The notes beneath the pieces are model-generated. The model saw only the letters and a program-made list of their open reading frames with translations, had not been told where the DNA came from and made no database searches. DNA of 64,000 nt from Streptomyces sp. MUM 2J. Its GTDB lineage: Bacteria > Actinomycetota > Actinomycetes > Streptomycetales > Streptomycetaceae. Location: contig NZ_JADWYM010000018.1 of assembly GCF_022414535.1 (NCBI RefSeq), forward strand, positions 61,266 to 125,265. Direction: 5' to 3'. The position numbers and the translations under genes were made by a program. Shown in pieces: positions 25,129 through 34,052 of this stretch. Numbering within the stretch: position 1 is the stretch's first letter; every line of letters begins with the position of its first letter.

Positions 25129-26544
25129 GTGTTCACGCACTACGATCCGGAAGCCGCGGCCCTGACGGTCCGGCTGCGCGACCAGTTCGAGGCGTTCCTC
25201 ACCGGACGGTGGGACGCCGCGGAACTGGCGGCGCACCAAACCGGAAGGCTGCGCGAGGTGGTCGCGTATGCGCGCGCCAACTCACCCTTCTACCGCCGGC
25301 ATCTGGCGGCACTCGGCGACGAGGAAGCTGCCGGGCTGCGGATCGAGGACCTGTCGCGTCTTCCGTTCACCACCAAGGACCACCTGCGCAAAGCCCAGTT
25401 CGACATGCTGTCGCGGCCGGTCTGGGAGGCCTGGACCTTCTACGAGACCACCGGCACGACAGGTGTCGCCACCCCGTGCCCGCGCACCAACGCCGACACC
25501 ATCCACAACAACACCGCTCTCACCGCGTACTACCGCGACGTCCTCGCGCCGTACGGCGACCGGCAGGTCATCGGGATCTCCGGGCCGAGCGAACTGCACT
25601 CCACCGGAGACACCTTCGGGGACGTGTGCCGCAACCTCGGCCACACGGTGGCCAAGATGTGGCCGCACTCCCCGGTGATCGGCTTCGACCGGGCTCTGGA
25701 GGTCATGCGCCTCCTCCCGGTCACGGGCCTGTTCTGCACCCCCGGGATGGCGATGCGCCTCGCGCAGAAGGCCACGGAGGCGGGCCTGCGCCCCCGGGAG
25801 GACTTCTCCCTCGACGTCCTGATGCTGACGGGCGAGTTGATGTCACCGAGCCTGCTGGAGAACATCGGCACGCTCTGGGGCGCCGAGGTGCACAACGCCC
25901 TGTACGCCTCTCAGGAGGCATCGGTGCTCGCGGCGGCCGTGTCGGACGGGTCCCTGCGGACCGCGCCTCTGATCAACCACTACGAGGTGATCGATCCGGA
26001 CACGCTCGAACCGGTGGCGCCCGACCGGGCGGGCGTGCGGTACGGCGAACTCGTCGTCACGAACCTCTACGCGGGAGCGAAGCCGCTTGTCCGGTACCGC
26101 ACCGGCGACCTCGTGAGGATGACCGAACCCGGACCCGGCGCCGCCGTGCCCGCTCCGGCGGTTCAGGCAGTGGGGCGCACACGCGACCGGCTCTCCCTCA
26201 ACGGCCGTCTCGTCAACGGATACGACCTGGAGGACCTGCTGCTGCGTTCCTTCCGGGGCTACCTCGACTACCAGATCAGCGTGGACCGCGATGACGCCGG
26301 ACAGGACCGGCTCTCCCTGACCCTGCAGACCGACCCTGCTGCTGTGCACGCGGGCCTGGAACGCGCCGTGGGGGCATGTCTGGACACGCTGGACACCCCA
26401 CTGACCGTCCAGACCGGCACCCCGGGTGCCATCACCAGCACCGGGGCGATGGTGAGCTGGAAGGCGGCGCGCGTCGTGGACGTGCGGACCGGGCGGTCGC
26501 AGGAGAACGGGGCGGCCGAGCGCATCGCGGCGACGAGGAAGTGA
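25129..26544 (+). CDS. PaaK-like adenylate-forming CoA ligase
   Basis: 471 residues resembling phenylacetate-CoA ligase. The AMP-binding P-loop is FYETTGTTGVATPCPRT, with downstream YRTGDLV and the hinge region VGRTRDRLSLNG. Members activate aryl or cycloalkyl acids as adenylates and then thioesters. GTG 25129 follows TTGGAGG. It ends one base into the aminotransferase start (TGATG), so translation is coupled. It may activate a cyclohexenyl or related acid in the amino-acid branch; the substrate is not predictable here. Confidence 0.83.
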   Translation: MFTHYDPEAAALTVRLRDQFEAFLTGRWDAAELAAHQTGRLREVVAYARANSPFYRRHLAALGDEEAAGLRIEDLSRLPFTTKDHLRKAQFDMLSRPVWEAWTFYETTGTTGVATPCPRTNADTIHNNTALTAYYRDVLAPYGDRQVIGISGPSELHSTGDTFGDVCRNLGHTVAKMWPHSPVIGFDRALEVMRLLPVTGLFCTPGMAMRLAQKATEAGLRPREDFSLDVLMLTGELMSPSLLENIGTLWGAEVHNALYASQEASVLAAAVSDGSLRTAPLINHYEVIDPDTLEPVAPDRAGVRYGELVVTNLYAGAKPLVRYRTGDLVRMTEPGPGAAVPAPAVQAVGRTRDRLSLNGRLVNGYDLEDLLLRSFRGYLDYQISVDRDDAGQDRLSLTLQTDPAAVHAGLERAVGACLDTLDTPLTVQTGTPGAITSTGAMVSWKAARVVDVRTGRSQENGAAERIAATRK

Positions 26545-27503
26545 TGAGCACTCAGAGTGAGGCTGCCGTGCCGGCCTTCGGGGCCGGTACCTGGGCCTAT
26601 GACCGCGGGCGGCTGGTGCCGGCGGCCGACCCGGTACTGCCGCTGGCCACCCAGTGCCTGCACTACGGGACGGGTACGTTCGAGGGGATCCGGGCGTACC
26701 GCTCGGACGACGGGCTCCACCTGTTCCGGGCCCGCGAGCACTACGAGCGCATGCTCCGTGCGTGTCGCGCACTGCGGATCACCGTGACGGAGACGGTGGA
26801 CGACCTCATCGGCATCACGGTCGATCTGGTGCGGCGCAACGGCCACGACACGGACACCTACGTACGCCCGCTGGCCTACAAGCTCTCCCTGCTGCCGGGA
26901 ACGGCACCCGGAGTGTCCCTGGCCGGCGTGTCCGACGCCCTGTCCATCGTCACGTACACGTTCCCCACGCAGCGACACGGCAGCGGGGTGCGCTGCTCGA
27001 TCAGCTCCTGGCGCCGTCCGCGGCGGGACGCGCTGCCGGTCCAGGCCAAGATCGTCGGTGGCTACGTGACCAGCGCCCTGGCCGCCGACGAGGCCCGTGC
27101 CGCAGGGCTCGACGATGCGATCCTCCTCGACGCCGCCGGCAACGTCGCCGAAGCCAGCACCTCGAACGTGTTCGCCGTGCTCGGCGGACGCATCGTCACT
27201 CCGCCCGTCACGGGCGACCTTCTGCCCGGCATCACCAGGGACACCGTGATCACGCTGTGCCGGGAGTCCGGCCTGGAGGTCGTGGAGCGCATCCTCAGCC
27301 CCGCGGAACTGCTCAGCGCCGACGAGGTCTTCCTCTCCTCGACCGGCACGGGCGTGGTCCCCGTCCTCGCGGTGTCCGGCAGGGCGATCGGATCCGGCAC
27401 CGTCGGCCCGGTGACCAACCGGGCCGTCGAGAGCTACGAGGCCGTCACCCACTGCGCCGGCAGTGGGCACGGGGACTGGCTGACCCGCGTCGACCCCGGC
27501 TGA
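26544..27503 (+). CDS. Class IV (branched-chain type) aminotransferase
   Basis: 319 residues, PLP fold type IV. The family pattern is clear: QCLHYGTGTFEGIRAY, the Schiff-base Lys in VQAKIVGGYVTSALA, DAILLDAAGNVAEASTSNVF, and the phosphate-binding SSTGTGVVPV near the C-terminus. It transfers an amino group to a 2-oxoacid. Followed directly by a prephenate decarboxylase, it is the natural candidate to aminate the cyclohexadienyl or cyclohexenyl pyruvate to the L-amino acid loaded by the A domain. Start ATG 26544 overlaps the ligase stop; a GTG at 26541 is possible. Confidence 0.9.
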   Translation: MSTQSEAAVPAFGAGTWAYDRGRLVPAADPVLPLATQCLHYGTGTFEGIRAYRSDDGLHLFRAREHYERMLRACRALRITVTETVDDLIGITVDLVRRNGHDTDTYVRPLAYKLSLLPGTAPGVSLAGVSDALSIVTYTFPTQRHGSGVRCSISSWRRPRRDALPVQAKIVGGYVTSALAADEARAAGLDDAILLDAAGNVAEASTSNVFAVLGGRIVTPPVTGDLLPGITRDTVITLCRESGLEVVERILSPAELLSADEVFLSSTGTGVVPVLAVSGRAIGSGTVGPVTNRAVESYEAVTHCAGSGHGDWLTRVDPG

Positions 27504-27672
27504 CACCCCGCGCCCCGTGCACCGGGACGGCCGGGCGGGCGGTTCTGCGGCCGCTCCTTGATGAAGCTGGACGGTGCGGCGGACGCGCGGACGGCCGCGC
27601 ACGGCCCCACCAGGTCCGCCCGGCCAGCCGGGCAGACCGATCCGCGAACAACCTCGACCTTAGGGAACCACG

Positions 27673-28290
27673 ATGACGCTGCCCAGCTTCATCACACTGC
27701 TGCGTCCCGATCCGGGTGAGACGACGGCCGTGGGCACGCTCGGCCCGCCCGGGACGAGCAGCGAGGTGGCCGCCACGCTGCTCGCACACCGGCTGGCCAC
27801 CCCCGGGGACGCAGCAGCCCCCGTCCATCTGTTCGACACCTATGAAGAGGCGGGCGCCGCGCTGCACGCCCGCCGGGTGACGCATGTCGTCGTCGCCAAC
27901 GCGTACAAGGCCGTGCACCACTTCTACATGGACGCGGCCCTCGACCTGTCCGACGTGTTCGTGATGGACACGCCGCTGTACGGCATCGCGGTGCGGTGCG
28001 ACGCCGGTCCGGTACCCGTGTCACCGACCATCGCCAGCCACCCCTCACCCGTGCCGATCATCGACCAGCTCCTGCCCCGTCGGCACACCTCGTACAAGGT
28101 GATCCACAGCGACTCGACCAGCGCCGCCGCCCGGGCCGCCGTCGAGGGAACCGCCGATCTCGCGCTGACCACGGTGCCCGCCGCACAGGCGCACGGACTG
28201 AAGTTCATCTCGCGCACCAGGCCGATCCGCATGGTGTGGTCGGTTTTCACCAGACAGCGGCGGCCCGGCCGGGGCGGCCGGGCCGCATGA
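27673..28290 (+). CDS. salX: Prephenate decarboxylase (BacA/SalX family)
   Basis: 205 residues. The order of motifs follows BacA of bacilysin synthesis: TLGPPGTSSEVAA, LFDTYEEA, HHFYMDAALDLSDVF, DTPLYGIAV, ASHPSP and STSAAARAAVEG. These enzymes resemble the prephenate dehydratase domain but decarboxylate prephenate without aromatising it, giving a hydroxycyclohexadienyl pyruvate. In salinosporamide synthesis SalX starts the route to cyclohexenylalanine. A 169-bp spacer separates it from the aminotransferase, and the OCD gene follows after 13 bp. It has no C-terminal ACT regulatory domain. Confidence 0.92.
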   Translation: MTLPSFITLLRPDPGETTAVGTLGPPGTSSEVAATLLAHRLATPGDAAAPVHLFDTYEEAGAALHARRVTHVVVANAYKAVHHFYMDAALDLSDVFVMDTPLYGIAVRCDAGPVPVSPTIASHPSPVPIIDQLLPRRHTSYKVIHSDSTSAAARAAVEGTADLALTTVPAAQAHGLKFISRTRPIRMVWSVFTRQRRPGRGGRAA

Positions 28291-28303
28291 GAGAGGAGAC
28301 CCC

Positions 28304-29293
28304 ATGCTGCTACTGAACGGAGACCAGGTGCGGCAGGCCTTTCCCGTGGCCGAGGCGTACCGCGTGATGGCCGAGGTGATGCGCCGCTACAGCGCGGGCG
28401 ACGTCGTCCAGCCGGTACGCACGGTGCTCGGATCCGGCCGGGACGCTTCGCTGTTCGGTGTGATGCCGTGCCACGTCACCGGCGAGGACCACGCGGGCTA
28501 CGGGCTGAAGGCCGTACTGCACGCACCGGGCAACGCCTCCCGCGGACTGCCCACGCACGTGGGCGTGGTGATGGTGTTCGACCCCGGGACCGGGCAGCCG
28601 CTGGCCCTGATGGAGGGAGCGGCGGTGACCGCGCTCCGTACGGCCGCCGCGTCCGCCGTGGCCACCGACGCCCTCGCCCGGCCCGACGCGGGCGACCTGG
28701 CCCTGATCGGGGCAGGAACCCAGGCGCGCAGCCACCTCCTCGCACTCGACGGGATCAGGCCGCTGCGCCGGGTCCGGGTGTGGAACCGCAGCGCCGCGCG
28801 TGCCGAGGAGTTCCTGAAGTGGGCCCGCTCCCGGGTCGACGTCGACATCGAGCCGGCGAGCACGCCCGCCCACGCGCTGCACGGCGCCGACCTGGTCTGC
28901 ACCACCGTGGACACGACGGATCCGCTGGTGCGCGCGGCGGACCTCGCCGACGGCGTGCACGTCAACGCGGTCGGCTCCTCCGTGCCGGGCAAGCGCGAAC
29001 TGACCGCCTCGGCGGTGGCGTCGTGTTCCGTCTTCGTGGACAGCAGAGAAGGCGCACTGCGCGAGTCGTCGGAGATCTCCGCTCCGGTCGAGGAGGGGCT
29101 GGTACCGGCCGGCCGCCCCCTGCCCGAGATCGGTGAGGTGCTGCTCGGCAAGCACCCCGGTCGCACCGGCCCGGCCGAGCGCACGCTGTACAAGTCGCTG
29201 GGCATGGCCGCACAGGACGTCGCGTCCGGCTTCGCCGTCCTCAACGCAGCCAGACGACTCGGCATCGGCACCGAGACCGACTTCACGTGCTGA
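28304..29293 (+). CDS. Ornithine cyclodeaminase/mu-crystallin family protein
   Basis: 329 residues. The Rossmann motif LALIGAGTQARSHLLAL lies in mid-protein, and the substrate Lys/Arg region GYGLKAVLHAPGN and GAAVTALRTAAASAVA are typical. Members bind NAD(P)(H) and act as cyclodeaminases, imine or ketimine reductases, or alanine dehydrogenases. Between the prephenate decarboxylase and PhzF genes it may reduce the ring or an imine on the way to a cyclohexenyl amino acid; this is inference. A good AGAGGAG precedes the ATG. Confidence 0.85.
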   Translation: MLLLNGDQVRQAFPVAEAYRVMAEVMRRYSAGDVVQPVRTVLGSGRDASLFGVMPCHVTGEDHAGYGLKAVLHAPGNASRGLPTHVGVVMVFDPGTGQPLALMEGAAVTALRTAAASAVATDALARPDAGDLALIGAGTQARSHLLALDGIRPLRRVRVWNRSAARAEEFLKWARSRVDVDIEPASTPAHALHGADLVCTTVDTTDPLVRAADLADGVHVNAVGSSVPGKRELTASAVASCSVFVDSREGALRESSEISAPVEEGLVPAGRPLPEIGEVLLGKHPGRTGPAERTLYKSLGMAAQDVASGFAVLNAARRLGIGTETDFTC

Positions 29294-29356
29294 CCGCACC
29301 CGCGTTCTCTCCTGCCGGCACTTCCGGTAGACCGACCAGAAGCAGAGGTCATCACC

Positions 29357-29650
29357 ATGACGGCACTACTGATCGGCAACGTCGGAATCATCGGCGACGC
29401 CGAGAACATGGCCGAGTACCGAAGGAGGGTGAGCCGGACGCTGGAACTGTACGGCGGCGGATTCGTCATCCGCGGCGGTGAGTTCACCGTGCTGGAGGGC
29501 GACTGGCATCCCACCCACCTGTCGGTGATGGGCTTTCCGACGGCGGAGCACGCCCGCCGCTGGTACCACTCGCCCGAGTACCGCGAGATCGTTCCGCTGC
29601 GCGACGGCACCCGGATGGACCTGATCCTGGTGGCGGGTGAGGGCGAGTGA
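29357..29650 (+). CDS. DUF1330 small alpha/beta-barrel protein
   Basis: 97 residues with the DUF1330 pattern: AEYRRRVSRTLELYGGGFVIRGGEFTVLEG broken into strand, helix and strand, followed by PTAEHARRWYHSPEYREIVPLR. It is a ferredoxin-like dimer fold of unknown function. Its stop overlaps the PhzF GTG start by 4 bp, implying co-production. It is the second small barrel protein in this operon after Dabb; either might be a ring isomerase or lyase. Confidence 0.8.
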   Translation: MTALLIGNVGIIGDAENMAEYRRRVSRTLELYGGGFVIRGGEFTVLEGDWHPTHLSVMGFPTAEHARRWYHSPEYREIVPLRDGTRMDLILVAGEGE

Positions 29651-30498
29651 CACGGCCGCTTCGGCGCCTCCGCCCGTTCAGGCAGGTCGACGTCTTCGCC
29701 GACACGCCCTACCTGGGCAATCCCGTCGCAGTCGTCCTCGACGGCGAGGGCCTGACCGACGAGGACATGGCCCGGCTCGCGGTGTGGACCAATCTCTCCG
29801 AGACGACCTTCGTCGTACCCCCCTCGTCCGACGAGGCCGACTACGCGCTGCGCATCTTCACCCCGGGGGGAGAGATACCGTTCGCGGGCCACCCCACTCT
29901 CGGCTCCGCCCACGCGTGGCTCGAAGCCGGCGGCATCCCGAAGTCACCGGGAACCCTCATCCAGGAGTGCGGCATGGGACTGGTCGCGGTGCGGCGCTCC
30001 GGCACCGACCTCAGCTTCCGTGCCCCCGGACTGCGCCGCGACGGTCCTCTGGACAGCGCACACCTCGATCTCGTCGCCCGCGGCCTGGGCATCGCCCGCC
30101 GGCGCATCGTCGCCCACCGATGGGTGGACAACGGTCCGGGCTGGGCGGCCGTGCAACTCGCCTCGGCCGAGGAGGTGCTGGCGCTGGAGCCGGACGAGCG
30201 GGGCATGCGCGACCTCATGCTGGGTGTCGTGGGTGCCTACCCGGACGGCGCGCCGCTGCGGTTCGAGGTCCGTGCCTTTGCCGCACCCGCAGGCGTGCGG
30301 GAGGATCCGGTCACCGGAAGCCTGAACGCCGGGGTCGCCCAGTGGCTGATCGGCAACGGCACCGCCCCGCGGGCCTACCGGGTCGGCCAGGGCGCTCGCG
30401 TGGGCCGGCAGGGCGTGCTGGCCGTTCGGGCGCACGACGACGAGGTGTGGCTCGGCGGCAGGAGCGTCACGTGCGTCCGCGGTGAGATTCAGCTGTGA
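29647..30498 (+). CDS. PhzF family isomerase
   Basis: 283 residues of the diaminopimelate-epimerase-like PhzF family. It has the N-terminal FRQVDVFADTPYLGNPVAVVL, the catalytic Glu in TNLSETTFVV, RIFTPGGEIPFAGHPTLGSA, and the second-lobe EDPVTGSLNAGVAQWL. PhzF itself isomerises dihydrohydroxyanthranilate by proton transfer. Here it could shift ring double bonds of the prephenate-derived intermediate. GTG 29647 overlaps the DUF1330 stop. It is the last gene of the rightward operon, facing a terminator at 30703. Confidence 0.9.
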   Translation: MTRPLRRLRPFRQVDVFADTPYLGNPVAVVLDGEGLTDEDMARLAVWTNLSETTFVVPPSSDEADYALRIFTPGGEIPFAGHPTLGSAHAWLEAGGIPKSPGTLIQECGMGLVAVRRSGTDLSFRAPGLRRDGPLDSAHLDLVARGLGIARRRIVAHRWVDNGPGWAAVQLASAEEVLALEPDERGMRDLMLGVVGAYPDGAPLRFEVRAFAAPAGVREDPVTGSLNAGVAQWLIGNGTAPRAYRVGQGARVGRQGVLAVRAHDDEVWLGGRSVTCVRGEIQL

Positions 30499-30702
30499 CA
30501 CCCGCCCGCAGGCTCCGGTCCGCAAGGAGCCGAGCACCACTCGCCAGGGTGGAGAACGGCTGACCGGGCACAGCGCTCCTCGGCCCGGCGGGTGGGGGAG
30601 GGGCCTCCTGCCGGCACCGAAGGCGGCGGCACGGACGGCGCGGCGGGAAGGCCGGCACCCTCCGAGGGAGGTCCTCGCCGACGTGCCGGTCGCCGGCGAT
30701 CC

Positions 30703-30736
30703 CGGTGGGGGGCCGTTCCCGAGCGGCCCCCCACCG
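30703..30736. terminator. Bidirectional hairpin terminator
   Basis: Perfect 13-bp arms (CGGTGGGGGGCCG at 30703-30715 with its complement at 30724-30736), 8-nt loop. It lies in the 306-bp gap between the convergent PhzF gene (stop 30498) and dihydroxyacid dehydratase gene (stop 30805), separating the amino-acid operon from the assembly operon. I see nothing else in this gap. Confidence 0.82.
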
Positions 30737-30804
30737 ATGCGGGGCACGATGTGCCGCCGGAGCCGGAAGGGCGGGCCCGCCCGGCTCCGCCACCGCCCCG
30801 CGGC

Positions 30805-32496
30805 TCAGGGAGTTCCGGACACGCCCGACTCCGGTGCCGCCGTCGTCACCGCGCCCAGTGAGGCCGAGGACACCGTGGAGCGGTACTTCGCCATGACGCC
30901 GGTCGCGTACGGGGGGTCCGGGACAGTCCAGTCCTTCAGGCGTCCGGAGATTTCGTCCGGGGTCAGACCCACCGAGAGTTCGCGCCGGTCCAGGTCGATG
31001 GTGATGAGGTCCCCGGAGCGTACCGCGGCGAGCGGACCGCCCTCGGCCGCCTCCGGCGCCACGTGCCCGGCCATCAGCCCCCGGGTGGCTCCGGAGAACC
31101 GGCCGTCGGTGACCAGCGCTACCGACGGCCCGAGCCCGCGGCCCACCAGCGCCGCGGTGACGCCCAGCATCTCCGGCATCCCGGGCCCGCCACGCGGACC
31201 CTCGTAGCGCACGACCACCACGTCTCCGGGACCGACCCGGCCGGCCTGCACCCCGGCCATGGCCGTCTCCTCGGACTCGAAGACCACCGCGGGCCCGGTC
31301 AGCCGCCGCAGCACCGCGCCCGACGACTTCACCACGCTGCCCTCCGGCGCCAGGTTCCCCTTGAGCACGGTCAGCCCGCCGGTGACGGCCAGCGGCCGCT
31401 CGGCGCCCGTGACGACGCGCTGGCCGGGTTCCTCACGGGCAGAGACCGCCTCCTGGGCGAGGGTCCGTCCGGTGACGGTCCGCTCCGCGCCCGCCAGCAG
31501 ATCCGCGTCGAGCAGCCGGCGTGCCAGCAGGCGGGTCCCGCCGGCGCGGTCGAGGTCCACCGCGGTGAACCGGCCGCTGGGCCGCAGATCGGCGATGACC
31601 GGCGTATCGGTGCTGATCTTGTCGAAGTCATCGAGGCACAGCGGAATGCCGGCCTCGTGGGCGATCGCCAGCAGGTGCAGGACGAGGTTGGTGGAGCCGC
31701 CCGTGGCCACGCCGGCCACGATGGCGTTGCGGAAGGATCCGGCCGTCAGGATGCGGTCGGGTGTCAGGCCGTGCTCCAGCATGCGCATCACCAGTTCGCC
31801 GGCCCGGCGGCCGGCCTCCCTCTTGCGCGGATCGGTGGCGGGAGGGTCCATCGAGCCGAAGGGGGACAGGCCCAGGAACTCCATCGCCATGGCCATCGTG
31901 TTGGCCGTGTAGTGGCCGGCACACGCCCCGATGCCGGGACACGCGTTGCGTTCCAGCTCCTCCAGTTCCTCGTCCGTGCCGCTCGCGGCGGCGCTGCCGA
32001 CCGCTTCGAACACGTCCTGCAGGGTCACCTCCCGACCCCGGTGCCGTCCGGGCAGCACGGTCCCTGAGTAGAGGATCGCGCTCGGGATGCCCAGCCGCAC
32101 ATGGGCCAGTGCCGCGGCGGGAATCGTCTTGTCGCAGCCGGCCAGCGTGACCAGGCCGTCCAGTGCGTGTCCCCGGCAGACCAGTTCGATCGAGTCGGCG
32201 ATCACCTCGCGGCTGACCAGCGAGGTCCGCATCCCCTCGGTTCCCATGGTGATGACATCGGAGATCGCGATGGTGTTGATCTCCACCGGTGTGCCGCCCG
32301 CGGCCCGCACACCGTGCATCACCTCCTGGGCGAGGCTGCGGTGGTTGAGGTTGCACGGCATGGTGCCGATCCAGCTGTGGGCCACGCCGATCATCGGCTT
32401 GCTCAGATCCTCGGTGGTCAGACCCATGGCGCGCAGGGCCGCCCGGGCCGGGGCGCGGTCACGCCCGACGAACAGACCATTGGGCTTGATCGACAT
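30805..32496 (-). CDS. Dihydroxyacid dehydratase (IlvD/Edd family, SalH-like)
   Basis: 563 residues, Fe-S dehydratase. The three cluster cysteines are visible in TMPCNLNHRS, LAGCDKTIP and CPGIGACAGHYTA; GGSTNLVLHLLAIA and DGRFSGATRG are family motifs. In isoleucine-valine synthesis the family dehydrates dihydroxyacids. In this cluster it is expected to convert 5-chlororibonate to the 2-oxo-3-deoxy acid, as I recall for SalH. GGAGGAAGCGT precedes the ATG at 32496. A 193-bp spacer separates it from the CCR gene, so it may also have its own promoter. Confidence 0.9.
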   Translation of the reverse strand: MSIKPNGLFVGRDRAPARAALRAMGLTTEDLSKPMIGVAHSWIGTMPCNLNHRSLAQEVMHGVRAAGGTPVEINTIAISDVITMGTEGMRTSLVSREVIADSIELVCRGHALDGLVTLAGCDKTIPAAALAHVRLGIPSAILYSGTVLPGRHRGREVTLQDVFEAVGSAAASGTDEELEELERNACPGIGACAGHYTANTMAMAMEFLGLSPFGSMDPPATDPRKREAGRRAGELVMRMLEHGLTPDRILTAGSFRNAIVAGVATGGSTNLVLHLLAIAHEAGIPLCLDDFDKISTDTPVIADLRPSGRFTAVDLDRAGGTRLLARRLLDADLLAGAERTVTGRTLAQEAVSAREEPGQRVVTGAERPLAVTGGLTVLKGNLAPEGSVVKSSGAVLRRLTGPAVVFESEETAMAGVQAGRVGPGDVVVVRYEGPRGGPGMPEMLGVTAALVGRGLGPSVALVTDGRFSGATRGLMAGHVAPEAAEGGPLAAVRSGDLITIDLDRRELSVGLTPDEISGRLKDWTVPDPPYATGVMAKYRSTVSSASLGAVTTAAPESGVSGTP

Positions 32497-32689
32497 ACGC
32501 TTCCTCCAGGAATACGCCGCCCGGAGCGTGTGCCCCGCTCGAAAGAGGGGGCGGAGACGAGCCGGCCGGGGCCGCCACGCGGCCGGCCCGGCCGGCGATA
32601 CGCTCCCGGGGCTCCGCGCGGCCGATGTCATCGGCGGCGTTCCGCACCGGACGGCGGCCATCGGTGGTGAGCGCGGCGGGATTCCGCGT

Positions 32690-34042
32690 TCAGTGCTCTG
32701 CGGGACCGGGGGTGAAGCCCCGCAGCGGGTTGAGCCGGTCCTCTCCGATGCGCTCGCGCAGCTCGGGGTCGGTCACCCCGAGGCCGGTGTGCGGTGCCGA
32801 GCACAGCACGGCGATCTTCCCGATCTGCTGATTGGTCTGCACCAGGCGGCATCCCTCGGCGGCTTCGGCCAGGGGATAGACGGCCGACATGGTCGGCACG
32901 ATGTGCCCCAGCTCGAACAGCTTGTTCGCGTCCCACTGCTCCTGCAGGTTGGCTATGTGGCTGCCGACGATCCTCTTCAGACGCATCCACAGGTAGCGGT
33001 TGTCGAAGGTGTGCTGGTAGCCGGCGCTCGATCCGCAGGTCACGACGGTTCCACCGCGGCGCGCCACGAACACCGAGATGCCGAACGTGGAGCGGCCGAT
33101 GTGCTCGAAGACGATGTCGGGTTCGCGGCCGACGCGTTCCTTGATGAGTTTGCCGAGCCGCACCCCCGCCTGGATCACCTGACGGGGATCGTCGGCCATG
33201 TCGTCGGTGATGCCCAGCTCGTGTCGGTTGATCACCACTTCGCAGCCGAGCGCGCGTACTGCCTCGGCCTTGCGTTCGGACCCGACGACGGCCACCGGGA
33301 TGCCGCCGCCGTTCCGTACGAACTGGACCGCGTAGCCGCCCAGCCCGCCTGCCGCACCCCAGACCAGGACGACGTCGCCCTGCTTCATCCGGGCTCCGTG
33401 GTCACCGACGAGCATGCGGTAGGCCGTTCCCGCACACAGGGGGTTGCTCGCGGCCTCCTCCCAGGTCAGATGCGCCGGTTTGGGAATCAACTGGGTGGCC
33501 CGCACGACGGTGTACTCGGCCAGCGCACCGAAGTTGGTCTCGAATCCCCACGCCTTCTGGTCGGAGCCGAGCATTCCGTCGGCGTGCGTGGCGGGGTCCT
33601 GGTCGTCCACGTAGGCCGGGCTGACCACGACGTGGTCGCCCACCGTCCAGCGCCGCACTCCGGGCCCGGTGCGCACGACCACGCCGGCGCAGTCGGAGCC
33701 CACCACGTGGTAGGGCAGGTTGTGGCGTTCGGCCCAGCCTCCCTGCTTGGCCACCTGCTGCAGGTAGCGGAAGCTCGGCATCGGCTCGAACATGGCCGAC
33801 CATACGGTGTTGTAGTTGACGGAACTGGCCATCACCGCGACCAGGACCTCGTCGGGCGCCAGCTCGGGCAGGGGGACGTGGCCGAGCCGCAGCGACTTGC
33901 GGACGTCCTTGTCGGTCTCGCCGTCGAACATGGTGACGTCTTCGGCCCGCAGGTGCAGGGCCAGGTACTCGTCGGGCAGCGGAGCGCTGGCGATCTCCGC
34001 GGCCGGCGCGCCGCTCAGTACGGCTTCGGACAACAGGCCCAT
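32690..34042 (-). CDS. salG: Crotonyl-CoA carboxylase/reductase (SalG-like)
   Basis: 450 residues of the CCR family, medium-chain reductases that carboxylate an enoyl-CoA using NADPH and CO2. The residues that distinguish CCRs from plain enoyl reductases are present: Asn in ASSVNYNTVW, Phe-Glu in WGFETNFGALAEY, and His in GSHIANLQEQW. The NADPH loop is WGAAGGLGGYAV. The expected reaction is 4-chlorocrotonyl-CoA to chloroethylmalonyl-CoA, the extender unit for the megasynthase. It follows the hydrolase gene by 10 bp in the assembly operon. Confidence 0.95.
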   Translation of the reverse strand: MGLLSEAVLSGAPAAEIASAPLPDEYLALHLRAEDVTMFDGETDKDVRKSLRLGHVPLPELAPDEVLVAVMASSVNYNTVWSAMFEPMPSFRYLQQVAKQGGWAERHNLPYHVVGSDCAGVVVRTGPGVRRWTVGDHVVVSPAYVDDQDPATHADGMLGSDQKAWGFETNFGALAEYTVVRATQLIPKPAHLTWEEAASNPLCAGTAYRMLVGDHGARMKQGDVVLVWGAAGGLGGYAVQFVRNGGGIPVAVVGSERKAEAVRALGCEVVINRHELGITDDMADDPRQVIQAGVRLGKLIKERVGREPDIVFEHIGRSTFGISVFVARRGGTVVTCGSSAGYQHTFDNRYLWMRLKRIVGSHIANLQEQWDANKLFELGHIVPTMSAVYPLAEAAEGCRLVQTNQQIGKIAVLCSAPHTGLGVTDPELRERIGEDRLNPLRGFTPGPAEH

Positions 34043-34052
34043 GCTCGTCTCC

